Positions 54,299-58,906 of a DNA stretch of 58,906 nucleotides are shown one piece after another. The stretch covers positions 1 through 58,906 of the forward strand of contig CAWEHT010000216.1 of assembly GCA_963808455.1 (NCBI GenBank), in the 5' to 3' direction. This DNA comes from CAWEHT01 sp963808455. Its GTDB lineage: Bacteria; Chloroflexota; Anaerolineae; CG2-30-64-16. The notes under the pieces are model-generated. The model was not told the DNA's origin. It ran no database searches and saw nothing but the letters and a program-made list of their open reading frames with translations. Position numbers and translations under genes: made by a program. The stretch's first letter is position 1; each line of letters begins with the position of its first letter.

Positions 54299-54815
54299 TC
54301 ACCTGCCGGAGCGCGTCACAACCACGCGGGCTGGACGGATAATGAAACCGTCGTGCAGGTAACCCGGATACACAACGTCAGCCACCGTATCCTGGGGCAC
54401 GGCGGCATCGCGCACCTCGATGGCCTCGTGATACACAGGGTCGAAGGGATGGCCTGGCTCGACCGGAATGCGCTGAACGCCGGCGCGCGAAAGCACCTGC
54501 TCCAGCTGGCGCAGGGTAAGCTGGACTCCCTGGCGCAGCGCCAGCCGCGTCGCCCGGCTGGGCCAGGGCGAGCCCCAGGTTGTCCATCACGTCGAGGAGT
54601 TCCCGAAGCAGGGCCCGCTTGCTTTCTGTCGCCGCGGGCCTGGACGTTCGCGCTCGGCCCACTTCCGCAGCGTTCTCTGCCTGGGCGGCTGCCCGCAGAT
54701 ACTTATCCTGCAGCTCATCGACCTGGCACCGCGCCTCATTCAGCTGGGCAACGCAATCGCCCTCGCGTTCCAGGGATGCATACGTCTCGTCCGAGCCACG
54801 ATCAGACTGGCCCAC
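54299..54815 (-). CDS. grpE: GrpE nucleotide exchange factor, frameshifted
   Basis: GrpE releases ADP from DnaK. The start is GTG 54815 with GGAGG in front, overlapping dnaK by 14 bases. The first frame gives the coiled-coil part (QLNEARCQVDELQDKYLRAA, ALLRELLDVMDNLGLALAQ). The head domain continues in another frame: LRQGVQLTLRQLEQVLSRAG, IPVEPGHPFDPVYHEAI, VVYPGYLHDGFIIRPARVVV. An indel near 54540 separates them. The sum, about 170 residues, is normal. A sequence error is likely because both halves are well conserved. Confidence 0.88.
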
Positions 54816-56702
54816 TGCTTGCCTCCTGGGCGATCAGAATCTCGCGGTATTGCCCCTCGACCGTGTCGCCGTCCTGTGGTCCGCCTGCCGGCTGGGCCTG
54901 CCGGGCACCGGCCTGTTGGCTCAGAGCTGCCGTCGCTTGTTGCAGCGCCTCGGAGAGTTGCTGCAAGCGGCTCAGGTCGTCGCCATTTATGGCCTGCCGC
55001 AATTCGGTGATGTGCCCCTCGATGCGGGTGCGATCCGGCGCAGGCAGCGAGCCATCCAGCCCCTGCAGAGACTTCTCCGCCTGGTAGATCAGGTTGTCGG
55101 CCTGGTTCCGGGCCTCGGCAAGCTCACGCCGGCGGCGATCTTCGGCCGCGTTGCGCTCGCCCTCCCCAACCAGCCGTTCCACGTCTTGCTTGCTCAGGTT
55201 GGTGGAGGCCGAGATCGTGATCTTTTGCTCCTTGCCGGTGGCCTTGTCGCGCGCGTTGACATTCAGGATGCCATTCGCGTCGATGTCAAACGTGACCTCG
55301 ACCTGGGGCACACCCGCGGCGCCGGTGGAATACCCTCCAGCCGGAACTGTCCCAACGGTATGTTGTCGGCGGCAATGGGGCGTTCGCCCTGGACGACCCG
55401 AATATCCACCGCCGTCTGGTTGTCTTCGGCCGTCGAGAAAACCTCGGCCTTGCGGATCGGGATGGTGGTGTTGCGCGAGATGAGCGGCGTCATGACGCCG
55501 CCGAGCGTTTCGACGCCGGGGCTCAGAGGGGTAACGTCCAGAAGCAAGACATCCTTGACCTCTCCGCCCAGCACGCCGGCCTGAATCGCCGCCCCCACGG
55601 CCACAACCTCATCCGGGTTGACGCCCTTATGCGGCTCCTTGCCTCCCGAGAGCTTGCGCACCAGGTCTTGCACCATCGGCATGCGAGTGGATCCCCCTAC
55701 GAGAACCACCTCCTGCAGGCCCTGGGCTTGCAGCTTGGCATCTGCCAGGGCGCGCTCGAAGGGAGGGACGCAGCGCTGCAACAGGTCGTCCGTCAGCTGC
55801 TCGAACTTGGCCCGGGTGAGCTTTAGCTGCAGGTGCTTTGGGCCGGTGGCATCGGCGGTGATGAAGGGCAGGTTGAGCTCCGTTTCCAGCACGCTCGACA
55901 GCTCGATCTTGGCCTTCTCGGCCGCTTCCCGCAATCTTTGCAGCGCCAGACGGTCCTGTCCCAGGTCGATGCCCTGGTCCTTCTTGTATTCCTGTATCAG
56001 CCACTGCACGATCCGTTGGTCCCAGTCATCACCGCCGAGGTGGGTGTCGCCGTTGGTGGCGCGCACCTCGATGAGCCCCTCGCCGATTTCGAGGACCGAG
56101 ACGTCGAATGTCCCGCCGCCCAGGTCCCAAACCAGAATGGTCTCGTTCTGCTTCTTGTCCAACCCATATGCCAGCGCAGCCGCCGTCGGCTCGTTGATGA
56201 TGCGTAGGACCTCCAGCCCCGCGATCTGGCCGGCGTCCTTGGTAGCCTGGCGTTGTGAATCATTGAAATACGCGGGTACCGTGATGACGGCCTGTTTCAC
56301 GGAGTCGCCCAGATACGCCTCTGCATCGCGCTTGAGCTTCTGCAGGATCATGGCGGAGATTTCTTGGGGAGTGTAAGTCTTGCCGTTTTGTGGGATGGAC
56401 ACCCGTGCATCGCCACCCGGTCCCGGCACCACCTTGAAAGACGCCATCTTGCGCTCGGCCTCGACCTCATCGTAGTGGCGGCCTACGAAACGTTTGATGG
56501 AATAGACGGTGTTTTCCGGGTTGACGACGGCCTGACGCTTGGCCACCTGGCCAACCAGGATCTCGCCGTTATTAGAGAAGGCCACCACCGAAGGGCAAAG
56601 CGGACCGCCCTCTGCGGTCGGAATGACGACCGGTTCCCCGCCTTGCATGATCGCGGCTACAGAGTTGGTGGTGCCTAAATCGATCCCAATGATTTTGGCC
56701 AT
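54802..56702 (-). CDS. dnaK: Chaperone DnaK, one frameshift in the substrate domain
   Basis: Hsp70 chaperone. ATPase domain: GIDLGTTNSVAAIMQGGEP, VPAYFNDSQRQATKDAG, VWDLGGGTFDVSVLEIG, LVGGSTRMPMVQDLV. Substrate-binding domain: LLLDVTPLSPGVETLGGVMT, and after an indel VEVTFDIDANGILNVNARDK. Adding one G near 55313 restores the universal PPAPRG-VPQ junction. The total of about 633 residues is standard. ATG 56702 has AAGGAG in front. It is first in the dnaK-grpE-cbpA-cbpM operon. As the partner is CbpA and not full DnaJ, this may be an accessory stress chaperone set rather than the housekeeping one. Confidence 0.93.
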
Positions 56703-56758
56703 GCGAAATGCTCCTTGCATCGATTCCCACGTGCTTGTTGATCAAACGGCCCATGGCG

Positions 56759-56779
56759 CCCGGGCTTATGCCACCCGGG
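56759..56779 (-). promoter_or_regulatory. Paired CCCGGG palindromes upstream of dnaK
   Basis: CCCGGG at 56759-56764 and 56774-56779, nine bases apart, about 60-75 bases before the dnaK start. The spacing resembles an operator, and no CIRCE element is present. Regulator unknown; may be chance in GC-rich DNA. Confidence 0.3.
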
Positions 56780-56819
56780 AACTTGGGCCACTATGGTGAC
56801 CGCCGGGGGAAACATAACG

Positions 56820-57398
56820 CTAAGCTCCGACACCCTGCGGCGCCTCTTCGCCTCGGAGGCGGAAAGCGTGGATCACCATGAGGATGCCAAAGACGATTGC
56901 ATAGCTCGCGATCACCCATAGGACCGCCCGCACGCCGGCGCGCGGGAAGAACCCCAGCAGCAGTCCGAAAAGAACCGACAGCACCCCGCTCAACAGAAGG
57001 GCCCACTCACCCTGGATCTCGCGGCGCAACCGAATGGCGGCCACGATCTCCAACACGCCAGTCACCAACGCCCATGCCGCAATGACGTACAGCAGCACCA
57101 AAGCCGTTATGCCCGGCCAGAAGAACGCGACGAGCCCCGCGGCGACACCCGCCAGGCCTTCCAACGCAAGAAGCCAGCGCCTATCTGTGGCGCCGGGCCG
57201 CGCAATTGCTGCCACGATCGACAACGCGCCATCAACCAAGGCATAGGCCCCGAACAGAGTAACCAGGACAACCAGGGTAGTGAGGGGCCAGAGAAAAGCA
57301 AGCAGGCCGAAAAGGATCGCCGCAGCGCCTCTCAGCCCAAGCATCCACCAGTGACGCGAGATGTGTCCAATATGAATTGCCTCCAGGTATTTGCTCAA
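56820..57398 (-). CDS. HdeD-family acid-resistance membrane protein
   Basis: A 192-residue protein with six predicted membrane helices in the DUF308/HdeD pattern: LGLRGAAAILFGLLAFLWPL, LVVLVTLFGAYALVDGALSI, LAGVAAGLVAFFWPGITAL, VIAAWALVTGVLEIVAAI, LSGVLSVLFGLLLGFFP, VIASYAIVFGILMVIHAF. HdeD acts in acid and stress tolerance, mechanism unclear. The start is TTG 57398; no strong ribosome site is seen. It lies 117 bases upstream of dnaK on the same strand, so it could lead the chaperone operon. HdeD also accompanies FtsH and chaperones in heat-resistance islands of other bacteria. Confidence 0.88.
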   Translation of the reverse strand: MSKYLEAIHIGHISRHWWMLGLRGAAAILFGLLAFLWPLTTLVVLVTLFGAYALVDGALSIVAAIARPGATDRRWLLALEGLAGVAAGLVAFFWPGITALVLLYVIAAWALVTGVLEIVAAIRLRREIQGEWALLLSGVLSVLFGLLLGFFPRAGVRAVLWVIASYAIVFGILMVIHAFRLRGEEAPQGVGA

Positions 57399-57818
57399 TC
57401 TCTATATGCGATGTCCGCGCCAGAACACCCGGCATCAGGGCCTGGGTCAGGCCCTGATAGACGCCCCGTTGGGTCAGAAGGTTCACACCCACCGTCCGCA
57501 GGCCACGGCACTGGTGCAACTATAGGAGGGTTGGACATAACATAAGATTGGTTCCAGGTCAACGGCCCCAGATCGGCACACCGGCGACCAGCGCGAGACC
57601 CGAACGGCACTTGACATATAATGGGGACCGATATCACGCCTCCGGCCGTCGCTACTGAACAAGCCCGCCAGCTGCCGTTTGCCCCTACAAAACAGCCTCC
57701 TTGTGTCGTACTTGAGTTTAGAGTTACATAACGGCGCGACGATGGTCGACAGGTAGGACGAAGCGTCGCGTTGACCAAGAGCGCACTTTAACAAAGCTGC
57801 AGTTGTCCGCCGGTGCGT
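57399..57818. other. Intergenic region with one strong hairpin
   Basis: About 420 bases without a convincing gene. ATCAGGGCCTG (57434-57444) and CAGGCCCTGAT (57448-57458) form a perfect 11-bp stem with a GGT loop upstream of hdeD. The right part should contain the end of the next transposable element, but no inverted repeat partner is within the window. Confidence 0.5.
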
Positions 57819-58906
57819 TTAGACGACGGCCGGCACGTTAGTTACGGTCGCTTTTTGGGGTTTTGAGCCCTTTTTGACGACCGGATAGCGCGGCCGCGGC
57901 TTCGGACGATAGCCCGGGACGCGTCCGGTTCCTTTACCTGCGGGTCCGGCGACCGGCGCCGGACTGCCCAACTCAAGCAGAAAACGTCGAGCGCCGCGCT
58001 GCACTTGGCCCGCCGTGAGCAGCAAGGTCTGATGGCTTCGTAACGACGGTTGCCAGGCCGGTCGTAGATCATCTACCTCCCGACGCATGAGCAGCAATTG
58101 CCAATAAGCCAGGGCGCAAAGCCACATCCAATGCTCGATGACCACCGGGTTGGTGGATCGGCAGGCGTTCAAGCCCGTGTGTTGCTTCAAGAAACGAAAT
58201 GCATGCTCGATGGCGAAACGCCAAAGATACATGCGACACAAGTCTGCCAGCGCCACGCTGGTCGGTCCCGTCCAAAAAAGCCAGAGCGGCCGTTTGTAAC
58301 GCGGCGTGCCGTCGGCTTTCAAGAATTGGACCCGCAACAGGAGCCCGGCCAAGGTCGGCAGCTTGCGCAGGTGCAAATCGGTCCAGGCTTGCAACTGCAC
58401 CGTTTGGCCGTTCAGATCAAAGGTTTCGCGGCGTTCGGCCGGCCAAGATAGTTGCTAAGTTTGAAAACTGGACCGTGCTTGCGTGGAGCGCCGCGTTTGC
58501 CGGGAACCCGCAGCGGGGGCGCCGCGTACAAGTTCTGGTTTTGGCGCAAACGCACCAGCGCCGCGACGGTTTTGACGACCAAAAACACGCCCAGGAACCA
58601 GTGGTTCCCGTACAGACTGTCGGCGACCACGACTTTCAGCCGGGTGCTCAATCTGTCCAGCGCCTGCACCTGGGCCACCGCCGTTTGCGTGTCGGTGCTG
58701 GTGGTGGCAATGCGCTGCACGTCCAGCGGCGCGACCCAGGATGGTCGCCGTTGCACCAAGCGCACCAACCAGGAGAACTTGAGACCCGGACGGGCCGGTT
58801 CATCTTTCTCGCTTTTCAGCCAGCTGCGATCCGGCAAGGTCTCGGCCTCTATCCGCGGGTTGGGTGTGGCGTCAATGGCGTAAATTTCACGCCCGGCTAC
58901 GGTCTC
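57819..58906 (-). CDS. DDE transposase, partial at window edge and frameshifted
   Basis: A transposase that runs off the right end. Near the edge it reads GREIYAIDATPNPRIEAETL (likely first catalytic Asp) and LKVVVADSLYGNHWFLGVF (second Asp). After a frame change near 58440 it continues QLQAWTDLHLRKLPTLAGLL, LWLFWTGPTSVALADLCRMY and WRFAIEHAFRFLKQHTGLNA (likely catalytic Glu), then a basic C-terminal tail. It appears related to IS4/IS701-like transposases but differs from the three others here. The family name is uncertain. Confidence 0.75.

Noticed and set aside
56703..56819. CIRCE/HrcA element before dnaK
   Set aside because: No TTAGCACTC-type inverted repeat is present in the region.

Overview
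The window is about 59 kb of GC-rich bacterial DNA, most likely from a member of the Chloroflexota (Anaerolineae-like). The evidence is circumstantial: Thr/Pro-rich linkers in exported proteins, the rpsF-ssb-rpsR order, GAF/HisKA_3 kinases paired with NarL-type regulators, CarD, many IS701/IS4-type elements, and GlsB/CsbD/HdeD/BON stress genes. No rRNA or CRISPR array was seen. One tRNA-Pro(CGG) is present.

Layout. 1-6.4 kb holds core genes: a DinB-like protein, a cupin, the (p)ppGpp enzyme rel, and on the other strand rpsF-ssb-rpsR followed by a PpiC-type isomerase, then tRNA-Pro. 6.5-8.1 kb holds an IS4-like element that abuts a broken IS110 transposase. 8.4-19 kb is an unusual block of metal-binding and helical-repeat proteins (SEC-C, pRiA4b ORF-3, DUF1186-like, SWIM remnant) mixed with decayed toxin-antitoxin genes and an IS630 remnant. 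19.2-20 kb holds a decayed UPF0175/DUF3368 pair. 20.3-21.7 kb is an IS701-family element.

22-57 kb is a long stress-tolerance island. It contains three two-domain UspA genes, a giant cyclic beta-1,2-glucan synthase (NdvB type), three GlsB/YeaQ membrane proteins, a LEA-like 11-mer repeat protein, FtsH, a BON/PRC protein, three receiver proteins, two GAF histidine kinases, CarD, a BNR-HEAT membrane protein, an SH3/Ig-like lipoprotein, a CsbD-like protein, YggT, a dnaK-grpE-cbpA-cbpM operon and an HdeD protein. A second IS701-family element sits inside cbpM. A further transposase runs off the right end.

The most interesting signal is regulatory. Five promoters in the island share one architecture with fixed spacing: a 26-bp box, exactly 18 bp, then a TAYRCT hexamer. 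The box keeps the same orientation relative to the gene and lies upstream of glsB1, the BON/PRC-receiver operon, the BNR-HEAT gene, the SH3 lipoprotein and glsB3. A GC hairpin with a T-run lies just upstream in three of them. A second conserved promoter-like module (hairpin, GGGTCTA, then a -10-like hexamer at identical spacing) occurs twice. This looks like a local stress regulon, plausibly driven by the GAF-kinase/NarL-regulator pairs encoded between the target genes; that link is inference.

Caveat: many genes here, including the essential rpsR, dnaK and grpE, carry single-base frameshifts, often in short G/C runs. Sequencing or assembly indels are the simplest explanation, so broken genes should not automatically be read as biological pseudogenes.
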